Source of the DNA: Halomonas campaniensis
GTDB taxonomy: Bacteria; Pseudomonadota; Gammaproteobacteria; Pseudomonadales; Halomonadaceae
Length of the DNA: 64,000 nt
Reading direction: 5' to 3'
Assembly (NCBI RefSeq): GCF_002211105.1
Contig: NZ_JPUA01000028.1
Span: forward strand, 122,960 to 186,959
Of this stretch, positions 35,305 through 45,534 are shown in pieces. The notes beneath the pieces were generated by a model, which ran no database searches, was not told where the DNA came from, and worked only from the letters and a program-made list of their open reading frames with translations. The translations under genes and the position numbers were made by a program. Every line of letters starts with the position of its first letter. The first letter of the stretch is position 1.

Positions 35305-37416
35305 TCAAAATGATGGCAACGCTTTGGCAGACTTTAGCGTGAGCGGAGCCGGTGGGTGTTGAGACAGTTTGAAACTGCCTATAGTGACCGCTAAATGGTC
35401 GGCTTGCTCTTTCAACTGCTCGGCAGCGGTCGTGGACTCTTCCACCATGGCCGCGTTCTCCTGGGTCATGCGATCCAGTTCTGCGACTGCGATGTTGACT
35501 TGTTTGATGCCTTCGCTTTGCTCGCTGGTGGCGGCGTTGATCTCCTCCAGAACATCGGTCACACGGGTAATATGCGCCACGATCTCCTGCATGGTAGACC
35601 CTGCATTGCGCACCAACGTGGTGCCGTTATTGACCTTGCTTTGGGAATCCTCAATCAGTTTTTGGATATCGTTGGCCGCCTCGCTGCTGCGACCTGCCAG
35701 TTTGCGTACCTCATCGGCCACCACGGCAAAACCGCGACCATGCTCACCCGCCCGAGCGGCTTCCACCGAGGCGTTGAGCGCCAGCAGGTTGGTCTGGAAC
35801 GAAATGCTGTTCATTAAGGTGACGATTTCACCGATCTTGTCCGAGGCATGGGTAATATCTTCCATGGTCGTGACCACATTTGCCACGACTTGCCCGCCTT
35901 CTCTGGCTACCTCTGACGCGGTCTGAGAAAGCTTGTTGGCTTCTTTGGCCGAAGCCGCCGTGTGCTGAACCGTGCTGGTGATTTCCTCGATTGAGGCAGA
36001 GGTTTGCTGCAGGCTAGCGGCAGCGTTGTCCGTACGGCGGGACAAGTCCTGACCGCCCATGGCGATCTCATTGGCCGCATGGTGAACGGATTCACTGCTG
36101 GTGCGTACGTCAACCAGTACATCGTGGATCTTGACCGCAAAGGCATTGAACTGAATCGCCAGCTCTGCCCCTTCGTCACGCCCACGCACCGGTAGTCGCT
36201 GGGTTAAGTCGCCATCCCCAGAGGCGATCTCGCGCATGCGATCGGCCAGTTGTTTCAGCGGGCGAGAGATGCTGCTTCCCAGCAGCCAACTGGCAATCAG
36301 ACCCAGAAAGGCGATCACCAGACCCATGCCAATCATACCGAGTGTCGAAGTCTCGCGCTGGCTTTCCATTTGCGCTTGCAAGTCATTGAGGCCAGCAAGC
36401 ACGGCGCTTTCAGGCAGCCGAATCATCAATACCCAGGGGTTACCACTCTCATCGATGGAAAAGGGCCAGTAAAGTTCGGTCATGCCCTGCTCCGTGTCGA
36501 GCCTGCGCACTCTCTCTCCCTGCTGCGCCTGAGCGATGCCAGCCTGGAGGTCAGCATCGAGCACGTTTTCAACATGTTTGCCTAGCAGGTCAGGCGAGCT
36601 GGTATAGGCCGCCAGAGCACCTTGGGAAGCGATCAGCGCAATTTCTCCAGCGCCGTCATAGAGCGATGCATTGGCCTCTTCCAGCAGACTCTGAATAAAT
36701 TCAACAGACAGGTCGACGCCGGCGCTGCCGCGAAACTCATTGTCTACCAGGATGGGCGCATTAAACGAAGTAACCAGTAATATCTCGCCGTTATAATCGT
36801 ATAGGTGGGGGTCGACAACACAGCTACGCTTCGTTTCTTTGGTGCATAGATAGTACTCCCCGCGCCGGATTCCATCAGCATCGCGCTCTTGGTTTTCCAT
36901 GTCGCTGCCCAGCGCCAAAACTTCAATATCGCCGCTTTCGGTGCGATACCACCAGGGCATAAAGCGGCCGTCGGGGCCGTAACCTTGATCTTCACGCCCG
37001 GTATAACGTGCATCACTACCAAAGGCGTTAGGCTCCCAACCAATAAAAGCGTCAAGTAGTTCGCTGTTATCCACAACGGTTTGACGCACAAGCAGCGAAA
37101 GCTCGCGGCGACTCATGGTCATTAAAGGCCGCCCATCTTCGTCCTCCTGGCCTAACATGGCATTGGTGTTAGCCAAGCTAGTGGCAAGGGTCAGAGCGTG
37201 CTCAAGCTCTCCTTTGATTTCTTCGGTTTGGGCGGAGGCGATCGCCGTCAGGCGTGCTTCGATATTGCTTTCGAGCAACTCCTTCGTCTGACTTTCAACC
37301 AGCGCCTGGGAGCGTGCGTTGGCAATCACCGAATAGATGACAAGCGCAGCGACGACCAGAAGGATGCAACCACCGACCAGCGTGGCAATGAGGGTGCGGA
37401 CGGACTTAAATTTCAT
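35305..37416 (-). CDS. Methyl-accepting chemotaxis protein, extended CACHE sensor (copy 2)
   Basis: This 703-aa receptor has a larger periplasmic domain (about residues 35-350) than its neighbours, with [33 protein letters not shown] and [19 protein letters not shown], then a helix ([19 protein letters not shown]), HAMP, and a signalling domain almost identical to copies 1 and 3. The sensor resembles the CACHE domains found in many marine-type receptors; the ligand is unknown. Its 3' end and the following 37 bp match those of copy 1 together with the last bases of the LysR gene, which marks a tandem duplication. Confidence 0.92.
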   Translation of the reverse strand: MKFKSVRTLIATLVGGCILLVVAALVIYSVIANARSQALVESQTKELLESNIEARLTAIASAQTEEIKGELEHALTLATSLANTNAMLGQEDEDGRPLMTMSRRELSLLVRQTVVDNSELLDAFIGWEPNAFGSDARYTGREDQGYGPDGRFMPWWYRTESGDIEVLALGSDMENQERDADGIRRGEYYLCTKETKRSCVVDPHLYDYNGEILLVTSFNAPILVDNEFRGSAGVDLSVEFIQSLLEEANASLYDGAGEIALIASQGALAAYTSSPDLLGKHVENVLDADLQAGIAQAQQGERVRRLDTEQGMTELYWPFSIDESGNPWVLMIRLPESAVLAGLNDLQAQMESQRETSTLGMIGMGLVIAFLGLIASWLLGSSISRPLKQLADRMREIASGDGDLTQRLPVRGRDEGAELAIQFNAFAVKIHDVLVDVRTSSESVHHAANEIAMGGQDLSRRTDNAAASLQQTSASIEEITSTVQHTAASAKEANKLSQTASEVAREGGQVVANVVTTMEDITHASDKIGEIVTLMNSISFQTNLLALNASVEAARAGEHGRGFAVVADEVRKLAGRSSEAANDIQKLIEDSQSKVNNGTTLVRNAGSTMQEIVAHITRVTDVLEEINAATSEQSEGIKQVNIAVAELDRMTQENAAMVEESTTAAEQLKEQADHLAVTIGSFKLSQHPPAPLTLKSAKALPSF

Positions 37417-37430
37417 TGTTGTTGATCTCT

Positions 37431-39311
37431 TTATGCTAGCGAGGTAACCGCATACTGTGGCAGTGGAGTGGGCGCCATAAGACGGCCATCCTGGGGCACT
37501 GAACTGCTTGACAGAGTGAAGGCTCCCACGGTACCAGCCAAGTGGTCAGCCTGTTCTTTCAATTGTTCAGCCGCGGTAGTGGACTCCTCCACCATGGCAG
37601 CATTCTCCTGGGTCATGCGATCAAGCTCGGCGACGGCAATATTGACTTGATTAATGCCATCACTCTGCTCACTGGTGGCCGCATTGATTTCCTCCAATAC
37701 ATCAGTTACACGGGTAATATGCGCCACGATATCCTGCATGGTGGCGCCAGCATTGCGTACGAGAGTGGTGCCGTTATTCACCTTGCTTTGTGAATCTTCG
37801 ATCAATTTTTGGATATCGTTGGCGGCATCGCTACTACGTCCGGCCAGTTTGCGTACCTCGTCAGCTACCACGGCAAAGCCACGGCCATGCTCACCTGCCC
37901 GAGCGGCTTCCACTGAGGCATTAAGCGCCAGCAGGTTGGTCTGAAATGAAATACTGTTCATTAACGTCACAATATCGCCAATTTTATCGGACGCTTTGGT
38001 AATGTCCTCCATGGTGGTGACTACATTCGCCACAACTTTCCCGCCTTCGTTGGCGACTTCAGAGGCGGTTTGAGAAAGCTTGTTGGCCTCTTTTGCGGAG
38101 GCCGCCGTGTGTTGAACCGTGCTGGTGATTTCCTCGATCGATGCTGAGGTCTGCTGCAGGCTAGCGGCAGCGTTGTCCGTACGGCGGGACAAGTCCTGAC
38201 CGCCCATGGCAATTTCGTTAGCCGCATGGTGAACGGATTCACTACTTGAGCGCACATCAATTAAGACGGCTTCCATTTTGCTTACAAATCGGTTGAAGGC
38301 TTTGGCAATCTGAGTGATCTCATCGTTGCCTTCTTCAGGCAGTCGCCGGGTTAGGTCACCCTCGCCAGAGGCGATGTTATTCATCGCGTCGCGTGCCACT
38401 AGCAAACGCCGCAGCAGAAAAGTAAGCAGCAGGCCAAACAAGACAGCAGTGACGGCAGCGACAACCAGTAGTGTCACAATTGAGGTGGTGGCGATAGCTC
38501 GTAGGCCTGCGGTGGCTTCAGCTTCATCCATGGCAACGACTAACTGCCATCCGCTGTCACCACCGACATGGCTGCCCATGAGTAGCTTGTCGCTGTTTTG
38601 CAGTGACACTATTTGGGGCGAATCGGCTTGGGTGATTTGGTTAAGACGAGTAGGAGTCAGGTCATCGCTCAGCCGTGTAGAAGGCTCAAGCGTTAATTCC
38701 ACGTCTGGATGGGCAACCAGGGTGCCGTCGTCAGTGGTTAGAAAGCCAAAGCTTGATTCTGTGGGGGCGATACCACTGACTATCTCTATAACATCTGTGA
38801 TCGCAATGTCAGCGCCGATGACGGCGGCAAGCTGTCCATTACGATAAAAAGGGCGTGCAAAGGTGACAATCAACCCGCCTGATTGTGCATCGATATAAGG
38901 TGCAGTGATAACCGTATCCTGGGCCTCGGTCGCACCTTTGTACCAGGGACGTTGGCGAGGATCGTAATCACTGGGGGGCTGCCATCCATCGGAAAAAATA
39001 GCGTCTGGTGTGGAGGGATAGGCAATGTAGGTGCTCCTGAAACTGCCAGAAGCAGCCAACTGGCGCAGCGCGGCAAGTGGAGCATCGCTATTAACGGCAT
39101 CTTCCATACTGGCAAGCATGGTGTAGCGCACGTTAAACCATTCATTAATGGCCTGTGTGTTTCCTTTCACTACGGCGCTGAGGTTCTGGCTTACTTGTTG
39201 GTTATTATGGTGTTTAACGGTGGTGTAACTGGCAATGCCGTTAATCACTAGGGCAAGGGTAATGAGGGCCAAGGCGGCAAGTAGGATTCGGACTCTTAAT
39301 GATGCAAGCAT
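37431..39311 (-). CDS. Methyl-accepting chemotaxis protein, dCACHE sensor (copy 3)
   Basis: I chose ATG 39311 (AGAGAG upstream; the first helix [17 protein letters not shown] starts at once), giving 626 aa. The layout matches copy 1: a dCACHE sensor ([36 protein letters not shown]), a second transmembrane helix near 285-310, HAMP, and a signalling domain nearly identical to the other two. Its C-terminus ([11 protein letters not shown]) differs from the SF ending of copies 1 and 2, so it probably lay outside the later duplication. It starts after a 126-bp gap from the host-attachment-family gene. Confidence 0.92.
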   Translation of the reverse strand: MLASLRVRILLAALALITLALVINGIASYTTVKHHNNQQVSQNLSAVVKGNTQAINEWFNVRYTMLASMEDAVNSDAPLAALRQLAASGSFRSTYIAYPSTPDAIFSDGWQPPSDYDPRQRPWYKGATEAQDTVITAPYIDAQSGGLIVTFARPFYRNGQLAAVIGADIAITDVIEIVSGIAPTESSFGFLTTDDGTLVAHPDVELTLEPSTRLSDDLTPTRLNQITQADSPQIVSLQNSDKLLMGSHVGGDSGWQLVVAMDEAEATAGLRAIATTSIVTLLVVAAVTAVLFGLLLTFLLRRLLVARDAMNNIASGEGDLTRRLPEEGNDEITQIAKAFNRFVSKMEAVLIDVRSSSESVHHAANEIAMGGQDLSRRTDNAAASLQQTSASIEEITSTVQHTAASAKEANKLSQTASEVANEGGKVVANVVTTMEDITKASDKIGDIVTLMNSISFQTNLLALNASVEAARAGEHGRGFAVVADEVRKLAGRSSDAANDIQKLIEDSQSKVNNGTTLVRNAGATMQDIVAHITRVTDVLEEINAATSEQSDGINQVNIAVAELDRMTQENAAMVEESTTAAEQLKEQADHLAGTVGAFTLSSSSVPQDGRLMAPTPLPQYAVTSLA

Positions 39312-39436
39312 AGTCGCTCTCTGGGTCGAAGTTTGTATCAGCGCGTTGTGACCGCACAAGATAAAAGGGAGACCCTTCAGCTATCGACGAGAGCGACTTT
39401 TCCTTTAGCTATAAGGTTTATTTATCGTTTAACAGA

Positions 39437-39865
39437 CTAGCGTAGGTCGCTAACTGCATGCTGGATGTCGTTCAGTGAGGCTTTACTGAGGTCTTTTGAT
39501 AGGGAGTGAATAACAAGCTTTTGAGTTGGGCCATCAAGTTTTTCACGTAGCAGCCCCAAAAATTTAGGCGGCGCCACCATAATGAGCTTCTCCATACTGT
39601 TGCCTACTCGAGCGTTGTAAAGCCGCTGAGCGACCTCTTTCGCAAACAGCTCGTTTTCGTGCTTAGTAGCCGTTCCCTCTTCACCCGCCGAGCGAGAGGT
39701 GGTGGACATCGACTCATGCACATCGCCTCGACCGTCGGTGACCAAGTCACCTTCGTGCAGGCGTCCTTCAGCGTGAACCATGCTCTCCTTTTCCGCCAAC
39801 GTTAAGGCATCTCGGGTAAAAATACGTGCGCGAGCGGCGTCGGCTACCACGATATAGGTTGTCAT
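39437..39865 (-). CDS. Host attachment protein family (baeRF/eRF1-like fold) protein
   Basis: I chose ATG 39865 (GGAG upstream, and MTTYIVVADAARARIF is the family start). The 142-aa protein matches the family known from an Agrobacterium host-attachment gene: an early ADAARARIF, a central SRSAGEEGTATKHENELFAKEVAQRL, and IMVAPPKFLGLLREKL near 95-110. These proteins resemble the eRF1 central domain and may be linked to ribosome or stress functions, but their role is not established. It stands alone between the chemoreceptors and the phn operon. Confidence 0.8.
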   Translation of the reverse strand: MTTYIVVADAARARIFTRDALTLAEKESMVHAEGRLHEGDLVTDGRGDVHESMSTTSRSAGEEGTATKHENELFAKEVAQRLYNARVGNSMEKLIMVAPPKFLGLLREKLDGPTQKLVIHSLSKDLSKASLNDIQHAVSDLR

Positions 39866-39970
39866 CGCTGTGCATACTCCATGTCGTTGATGGTCATCTA
39901 ACCATGGCAAGCGTTTGGCGTTAGGTCAAACGCTTACCTTGGCTTAAACAACCTGGTTTAAACAGTGGGG

Positions 39971-40780
39971 CTACAGCACCTTGCTACGTAGCAAGCTTGT
40001 GACGGCTTCCCCCATCAGCACCAACACAATAATGGCAATTAAAATAGTCGCTACGGTCGGCCAAGCGAAGGTATCAATTGCCCCCTGCAAAATAACCCCA
40101 ATGCCACCCGCGCCCACTAGCCCAAGCACCGTTGATTCACGGATATTGATGTCCCAGCGGAGAATCACAATGGCAAAAAAGGCGGGCATGACTTGAGGGA
40201 CAATCGCGTAGGCGACCACTTTTGCCTTGGAGGCGCCGGTCGCTTCCATGGCTTCTACGGGGCGCCGGTCAATCTCCTCTATTGCCTCGCCCATCAGCTT
40301 GCCGATAAAGCCGATTGAGCGGAATACGATGGCAAGAATGCCCGCTAACACGCCGGGGCCAAAAATGGCCACGAACAGCAGTGCCCAGATAATGGTGTTT
40401 ACTGAGCGGCTAGAGACCAGAATGAAACGCCCCAGCCACAGGCAGGCACGGTTAGGCGTGGTGTTCTGGGCAGCAATGTAGGCCACCGGGAGCGCCAAGA
40501 AGATGGTTAAGAAAGTGGCCAGCGTGGCGATATGCACGGTCTCGATCAGCGCGGCGATAATACCGTTCAGCCCGGCCGGGCTGGGCGGCCACATGCGCCC
40601 CCCAAGCGCAGAAATTTGATTGGGCGCGTCCCATACCCAGGGCCAGAAAATATCGATGTCGCGTACCGCCCAAACCACTACCATCAACGTAGCTAGCAGT
40701 ACGGCGTAACGAATAAGGCGCTGTTTGCGGTCGTAGCGTTGCCAAACGCGGTCGGCAAGCTGCTGTGCGTGATCTACCAT
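39971..40780 (-). CDS. phnE: Phosphonate ABC transporter permease PhnE (second copy)
   Basis: This 269-aa membrane protein has about six helices with the EAA-loop motif EAMEATGASKAKVVAYAIVPQVMP (about 175-200), which contacts the PhnC ATPase. It is the last gene of phnD-phnC-phnE-phnE and overlaps the preceding phnE by 7 bp. Two different permeases in tandem are common in phosphonate/phosphite-type importers. No catabolic gene follows. Confidence 0.9.
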   Translation of the reverse strand: MVDHAQQLADRVWQRYDRKQRLIRYAVLLATLMVVVWAVRDIDIFWPWVWDAPNQISALGGRMWPPSPAGLNGIIAALIETVHIATLATFLTIFLALPVAYIAAQNTTPNRACLWLGRFILVSSRSVNTIIWALLFVAIFGPGVLAGILAIVFRSIGFIGKLMGEAIEEIDRRPVEAMEATGASKAKVVAYAIVPQVMPAFFAIVILRWDINIRESTVLGLVGAGGIGVILQGAIDTFAWPTVATILIAIIVLVLMGEAVTSLLRSKVL

Positions 40781-41586
40781 ATTTTTTTCCTTACCCAGCC
40801 GCTGACACCTTCACTGAGCAAAATGACCGCGATGATAATGAGCAGAATGGCAAAGGCGAAATCGTAGTCGTAGCGTCCAAAGGCGTTCATTAGCGTACCG
40901 CCTATGCCGCCTGCTCCCACGATTCCGACCACCGCTGATGCGCGCAGGTTACTGTCTAGCTGGTACATGGAGAGCCCCACTTGGCGTGGCAGTATCTGCG
41001 GGAAAACGGCATAAAACAGAATCGCCACATACCCCGCGCCAGCGGCTTTCATGGCTTCTACTTGGCCCCAGTCAATCTCTTCTATCTCTTCGGCCAGCAG
41101 CTTTCCTACAAAACCAATCGAGTAGAGAGTGAGGGTCAAAATGCCCGCCAGCGGGCCAAACCCCACCGCGGCAACAAACAGAATCGCCACGATCACCGGG
41201 TGAAAGCTGCGCGATACAATAATGACGGCGCGACCAATGAGATAGATGGGCATGGGGGCGATATTGCGCGCCGCCATGACGGCAAACGGAATCGATAGAA
41301 AGACCCCCAGTAGGGTAGCCAAAATGGCGATCTGGAAGCTCTCTTTAAAGCCTGTTATCAGCAGCTCGTAGCGCTCTAAGTTGGGTGGAAAGCCACCGCT
41401 AAAAATGCGTGCTGCGCGTGGCAAACCTTCCGAGATACGCGCCCAGTTAAACGGCAATGAGCCGAAGGCCCAGACCAAATAGACCACCGCGACGATGATC
41501 AGCCCGTAGCGCAGCAGCGGGTTAGCGATAAACGGCGGCTTTCTCCAGGTGCGGGGGGCCGTTGAAGGGGACTCAGGCGGAGTCAT
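40774..41586 (-). CDS. phnE: Phosphonate ABC transporter permease PhnE (first copy)
   Basis: I chose ATG 41586 (GAGGAG 8 bases upstream; overlaps the end of phnC by 14 bp) over the longer frame from 41637. The 270-aa product has about six transmembrane helices and an EAA-loop EAMKAAGAGYVAILFYAVFPQILP. It pairs with the second PhnE to form the channel. Its N-terminus is a short cytoplasmic Pro/Ser-rich segment before the first helix. Confidence 0.9.
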   Translation of the reverse strand: MTPPESPSTAPRTWRKPPFIANPLLRYGLIIVAVVYLVWAFGSLPFNWARISEGLPRAARIFSGGFPPNLERYELLITGFKESFQIAILATLLGVFLSIPFAVMAARNIAPMPIYLIGRAVIIVSRSFHPVIVAILFVAAVGFGPLAGILTLTLYSIGFVGKLLAEEIEEIDWGQVEAMKAAGAGYVAILFYAVFPQILPRQVGLSMYQLDSNLRASAVVGIVGAGGIGGTLMNAFGRYDYDFAFAILLIIIAVILLSEGVSGWVRKKIW

Positions 41587-42370
41587 GGGAGCGCTCCTCC
41601 GCTGGCGTATCGGTAATCGCATCGTCCGGTGCTTCAATGCCGCCGTAGATAGCGTCTAACGCGTCTTTGTTGAAATCGGCAGGCAACCCATCAAAGATCA
41701 TCTTACCGTGGCGTAGACCCACAATCCGCTCGGTATAGGTTTTGGCCTGTGCAACATTGTGGATATTGATCAACACTGGCAGCGACAGCTCACTGGCCAG
41801 GCTTTGCAGCAATATCATGATTTGCTCGGAAGTGCGTGGATCCAGCGAGGCAGTCGGTTCATCCGCCAGCAGCACTTCAGGTTCCTGCATTAAAGCGCGC
41901 ACCACGCCTACCCGCTGGCGCTCCCCACCGGAGAGCTCATCGGCACGCTTGTTGGCGTAATGAGCAATGCCCACCCGCTCCATCAGTACAAACGCACGCT
42001 CAATATCTGCCTGGGGGTAACGACGTGAAATCGCCTGGTAGAGATTGACGTAACCCAACCGCCCGGCCAGTACATTCTCCATCACGGTTAAGCGATCCAG
42101 TAGGTTAAAGCCCTGGAACACCATGCCGATTTTGCGGCGCGCGCGGCGTAATTCAGCGCCTTTAAGGTTCACCAGCTCATTGCCGTTGAGCTTGATCGAG
42201 CCCGAGGTTGGTTCGACCAGGCGATTGATACATCTAAGCATGGTGCTTTTACCTGCACCCGAGGCACCTACGATAGAAACAACGCTGTTTCCCTCTACCT
42301 TGAGGTCAAGCCCTTTCAGCACGGCTTCATCGTGGCCATAGCGTTTGACCAGATTGGTAATTTCCAGCAT
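41573..42370 (-). CDS. phnC: Phosphonate ABC transporter ATPase PhnC
   Basis: The 265-aa ATPase has Walker A GASGAGKST (about 36-44), the Q-loop MVFQGFNLL, the ABC signature LSGGERQRVGV (about 147-157), Walker B LLADEPTASLD and the switch histidine in NIHNVAQAKTY. It powers uptake of phosphonates, phosphite or related compounds bound by PhnD. It lies between phnD (56-bp gap) and phnE (overlapping). Confidence 0.93.
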   Translation of the reverse strand: MLEITNLVKRYGHDEAVLKGLDLKVEGNSVVSIVGASGAGKSTMLRCINRLVEPTSGSIKLNGNELVNLKGAELRRARRKIGMVFQGFNLLDRLTVMENVLAGRLGYVNLYQAISRRYPQADIERAFVLMERVGIAHYANKRADELSGGERQRVGVVRALMQEPEVLLADEPTASLDPRTSEQIMILLQSLASELSLPVLINIHNVAQAKTYTERIVGLRHGKMIFDGLPADFNKDALDAIYGGIEAPDDAITDTPAEERSHDSA

Positions 42371-42426
42371 GTGTCCGCTTCCATCGTCGAGACAATAACC
42401 GCACCGCCGGCGGCGGTGCGCTACGT

Positions 42427-43419
42427 TTACTCTTCCAAATTTTCGGGCGTATAGCTCACGTTATTGGCCGCTTGGATGGTACGAATCACCTTCCAGTTGT
42501 CTTGGTAGTTGATGGGGATGAATTTTTCGACGCCCTCAAACTCTTCGCCTAGCTCGGTGCCGATAAAATCAAAGCTGAAGAAGGCTTCTTCAATTTTTTC
42601 GACCAGATCGGGGTGCAGGTTGTGCGCGTAATTGTACGAGGTGGTGGGGAAACGATCGGACTCAAATATCAGGCGCACGTCCTCTTCATCGTAAAGTCCG
42701 CGCGCCGCCATCCGCTCGACTACTTCGGAAGCGACCGGAGCCGCATCGTAGTCTTTAGCCACGACGCCCAGCATGGATTGGTCGTGGCTGCCCGAGTAGA
42801 CCACTTCATAATCCTCATCGGGGGTAATGCCGAGTTCAGGCAGCAGAGCGCGAGGGGCTAGGTTACCCGAGTTGGACGTTGGAGAAGTATGGGCGACGCG
42901 TTTGCCTTTGAGATCCTCTACCTCATGGATATCAGAGTCGACATGGGTAAACAACTGCAGGGTATAGCCGAATTGGCCGTCATCAGAGCCCATTAACGCA
43001 AACGGCACGGCCCCGGCCAAGTTCACCGCAAACGGCGTAGGGCCAGTGGAGAAACCGGCGATATGTAAGCGCCCGCTTCGCATAGCTTCAACCTGCGCCG
43101 CGTTGGACTGCACAGCAAAGAAGCGCACATCGCGCTCGGTAACCTCAGCCAAGTGATCGATAAAGGGCTGCCAAATATCTGAATAGATGGCCGGGTCTTC
43201 TACGGGGGTATAAGCAAAAATCAGCGTGTCTGGATTAGCCCACTCAGACTCATCGGCAGGGCGGTCGGCGACCATATCGCCATTTTCATCACAGTAAATA
43301 GTATCTAAATCGCCGCGTTCGCACTCAGCTAAAGCGGGCGTAGTGAGCAGGGCGAGCGGTAATAGAGATGCGGCGGTAAGTATCGCAAGGGGGCGCTTGC
43401 GGAAGAGCGAAGTTGCCAT
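42427..43419 (-). CDS. phnD: Phosphonate-type periplasmic binding protein PhnD
   Basis: I chose ATG 43419 (GAGG 6 bases upstream), just before the signal peptide (LAILTAASLLPLALLTTPALA). The 330-aa protein is of the PhnD/PtxB/phosphate-phosphonate binding family: PDTLIFAYTPVEDP, FFAVQSNAAQVEAMRSGRLHIAGFSTGPT, KGKRVAHTSPTSNSGNLAPRALL and SGSHDQSMLGVV, the last two forming the ligand-phosphoryl contacts in the family. The exact ligand is unknown. First gene of the phnDCEE operon, divergent from the histidine phosphatase gene. Confidence 0.9.
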   Translation of the reverse strand: MATSLFRKRPLAILTAASLLPLALLTTPALAECERGDLDTIYCDENGDMVADRPADESEWANPDTLIFAYTPVEDPAIYSDIWQPFIDHLAEVTERDVRFFAVQSNAAQVEAMRSGRLHIAGFSTGPTPFAVNLAGAVPFALMGSDDGQFGYTLQLFTHVDSDIHEVEDLKGKRVAHTSPTSNSGNLAPRALLPELGITPDEDYEVVYSGSHDQSMLGVVAKDYDAAPVASEVVERMAARGLYDEEDVRLIFESDRFPTTSYNYAHNLHPDLVEKIEEAFFSFDFIGTELGEEFEGVEKFIPINYQDNWKVIRTIQAANNVSYTPENLEE

Positions 43420-43591
43420 GGTAAGCCTCGTTTGTGCGTTATTGTTGTGTTCTTGCATGGATCGAGCGGTGTTTCCTTTGCTGCGTTTTGCCACTATCGA
43501 AAACAGAAAAGCTTTCGTAAGTGGACATTCCGCGCCAAGGATGGTTATTTTCGAAAGTAGACACCTTCAATCTAGGGTTTGTGACAAACTT

Positions 43592-44185
43592 ATGTCAAAT
43601 ACTTTACAGCCGCTCTCCGACCATTGGCGTAACCGCTACTTACTAATGCGCCATGGCCATAGCCAGGCCAATCAGCAGGGGGTGATTGTCAGCTCGCCAG
43701 AGCGAGGGATAGAAAACTTCGGTCTTTCCGAGTATGGCGAGCAACAACTTGCCCAGCTCGTTGCCGATTGGCAGTGGCCTGTGCCGACCCGGGTGGTGCA
43801 TTCAGACTTTTTGCGTACCACTCAAACCGCTGCCCATGTAGCAGCCAGGTTCGGGTTAGTGCCCAGCGTGGATACGCGCTTGCGAGAGCGCCATTTTGGC
43901 GAGTTAGAGGGGCAGGGAGACGATCGCTATCCCCGTATATGGGCTTTGGATGCCGAGGATGCCGAGCATCGTCACTATCAGGTAGAGGCGTTAAGCGGGG
44001 TGGCGAGCCGCATGCAGGCGGTGATAGCGGCGTGGGAGCAGCAGGTTAGCGGTGAAACCATCCTATTGGTGAGTCACGGCGACCCGCTACAGATTTTGTT
44101 AACGGCGCTGGCGAATAAGCCCCTTACCCAGCACCGTGAACAGCCCGCATTACTGCCCGCGAGCGTTACCCAAGTAGGCGGTTAG
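43592..44185 (+). CDS. Histidine phosphatase (phosphoglycerate-mutase-like) superfamily protein
   Basis: I chose ATG 43592, directly before the family core; the longer frame from 43343 overlaps phnD and has no supporting ribosome site. The 197-aa protein has the catalytic RHG motif (LLMRHGHSQANQ), a second arginine and Glu in RLRERHFGELEG, and the second histidine in LLVSHGDPLQILL. It is a cytoplasmic phosphomonoesterase of unknown substrate. It is divergent from phnD, so a role in handling organic phosphate is possible but only suggested by position. It overlaps the convergent ridA by 4 bp. Confidence 0.85.
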   Translation: MSNTLQPLSDHWRNRYLLMRHGHSQANQQGVIVSSPERGIENFGLSEYGEQQLAQLVADWQWPVPTRVVHSDFLRTTQTAAHVAARFGLVPSVDTRLRERHFGELEGQGDDRYPRIWALDAEDAEHRHYQVEALSGVASRMQAVIAAWEQQVSGETILLVSHGDPLQILLTALANKPLTQHREQPALLPASVTQVGG

Positions 44186-44580
44186 GCGTTCTCGGCAGCA
44201 GGCGGTATCCAGGCAATCATATCGACTTCTACATCGGCGCCGCCCGCCAAGCCGGTCACCCCAATGCAGGTGCGGGTTGGCAACGGCTGGGGGAAGTAGC
44301 TGGCGTAGACCTTATTCACTTCATCGAAGTGGCCCATATTGGTAATAAACACCCGCGACTGCACCACATATTCGAAGTCGCTGCCGACTTCTTCCAATAC
44401 AATCGCCAGGTTCTGCATCACTCGGTGAGTCTGCTCGGTGAAGGTGCCCAAAAGCATCTCATTGGTTTCTGGCACCGTCGGCATTTGTCCGGTGATAAAG
44501 ACCAGATCGCCCACCCGGCAGGCGTGGGAAAAAGGCGCAATAGGCTGTGGCGCACGGTCAATAAACAGCTTTTCAATCAT
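44182..44580 (-). CDS. RidA family reactive intermediate deaminase
   Basis: The 132-aa protein keeps the family core: PQPIAPFSHACRVGDLVFITGQMP, then SRVFITNMGHFDEVNKVYASYF and PTRTCIGVTGLAGGADVEVDMIAW. The conserved arginine that binds the substrate carboxylate is in RTCIGV. RidA proteins hydrolyse reactive enamine or imine intermediates made by pyridoxal-phosphate enzymes. It lies downstream of the aap amino-acid transport operon on the same strand, separated by a hairpin, which fits an amino-acid catabolism link. Confidence 0.9.
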   Translation of the reverse strand: MIEKLFIDRAPQPIAPFSHACRVGDLVFITGQMPTVPETNEMLLGTFTEQTHRVMQNLAIVLEEVGSDFEYVVQSRVFITNMGHFDEVNKVYASYFPQPLPTRTCIGVTGLAGGADVEVDMIAWIPPAAENA

Positions 44581-44634
44581 GTTTTTATCCTTCGTTAACT
44601 GTTTCTACTGGCTGTTTTTTTAAGTCTGTTAACC

Positions 44635-44662
44635 ATCATGGGCCTCAAGAGAGGCCCATGAT
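44635..44662. terminator. Hairpin at the end of the aap operon
   Basis: ATCATGGGCCT and AGGCCCATGAT form a perfect 11-bp stem with a 6-base loop, about 42 bp after the aapP stop. There is no strong U-tract directly after it. Confidence 0.6.
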
Positions 44663-44703
44663 AATTTACTTATCCACAGCTGCTTTGCAGTCTGGGCTGT
44701 GTA

Positions 44704-45480
44704 TTAGTGCCCCAGAATCTGGCTAAGGAACAGTTTGGTACGCTCAGACTGTGGGTTATTGAAGAACGGCTCCGGTGCGTTCTCTTCAATGATTTGCCCC
44801 TGATCCATAAAGATGACCCGGTCAGCCACTTTTTTGGCGAAGCCCATTTCGTGGGTGACACAGATCATCGTCATGCCTTCTTCCGCCAGCTCCACCATCA
44901 CATCCAGCACCTCCTTGATCATCTCAGGGTCAAGGGCGGAGGTGGGCTCATCAAACAGCATCACATCCGGGTGCATGCAGAGTGAGCGGGCAATTGCTAC
45001 ACGCTGCTGCTGCCCACCAGAGAGCTGCCCAGGGTACTTAGTAGCCTGCTCGGCAATACGCACCCTTTCAAGGTACTCCATGGCCAGCGCTTCGGCCTCT
45101 TTGCGGGGCTTCTTTTGTACCCACATTGGCGCGATACAGCAGTTTTCCAGCACTGATAAATGCGGGAACAGATTGAAGTGCTGAAACACCATGCCGACGC
45201 TGCGACGAATCTGCTCGATACGTTTCACATCTTGGGTTAGCGGTACACCGCCTACCACGATTTCACCTTTTTGGTGCTCTTCAAGGTGGTTAATACAGCG
45301 GATCAGCGTTGATTTGCCCGAACCCGAGGGTCCGCAAACCACGATACGTTCACCGCGTTTTACCTCCAGGTAGATATCCCGCAGTACGTGAAAGTCACCG
45401 TACCACTTGTTAACGTTGCGCATCTCGACCATCAGGTCAGAAGTACTGGTGTCAGAGGTGCTGGTGGCTGCTTGTGTCAT
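44704..45480 (-). CDS. aapP: Amino-acid ABC transporter ATPase (AapP)
   Basis: The 258-aa ATPase of the polar amino-acid uptake (PAAT) family has Walker [10 protein letters not shown], the Q-loop MVFQHFNLF, the ABC signature [13 protein letters not shown], Walker [15 protein letters not shown] and switch His in [12 protein letters not shown]. It is last of the four genes aapJ-aapQ-aapM-aapP, which together import a broad range of L-amino acids. A short Ser/Thr-rich N-terminal extension (SDTSTSD) precedes the domain. Confidence 0.92.
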   Translation of the reverse strand: MTQAATSTSDTSTSDLMVEMRNVNKWYGDFHVLRDIYLEVKRGERIVVCGPSGSGKSTLIRCINHLEEHQKGEIVVGGVPLTQDVKRIEQIRRSVGMVFQHFNLFPHLSVLENCCIAPMWVQKKPRKEAEALAMEYLERVRIAEQATKYPGQLSGGQQQRVAIARSLCMHPDVMLFDEPTSALDPEMIKEVLDVMVELAEEGMTMICVTHEMGFAKKVADRVIFMDQGQIIEENAPEPFFNNPQSERTKLFLSQILGH

Positions 45481-45534
45481 GTTGAAATCCTACTCAAAAC
45501 GTAAATAGATTCGGCATTAAGCGTGAGGATAAGC

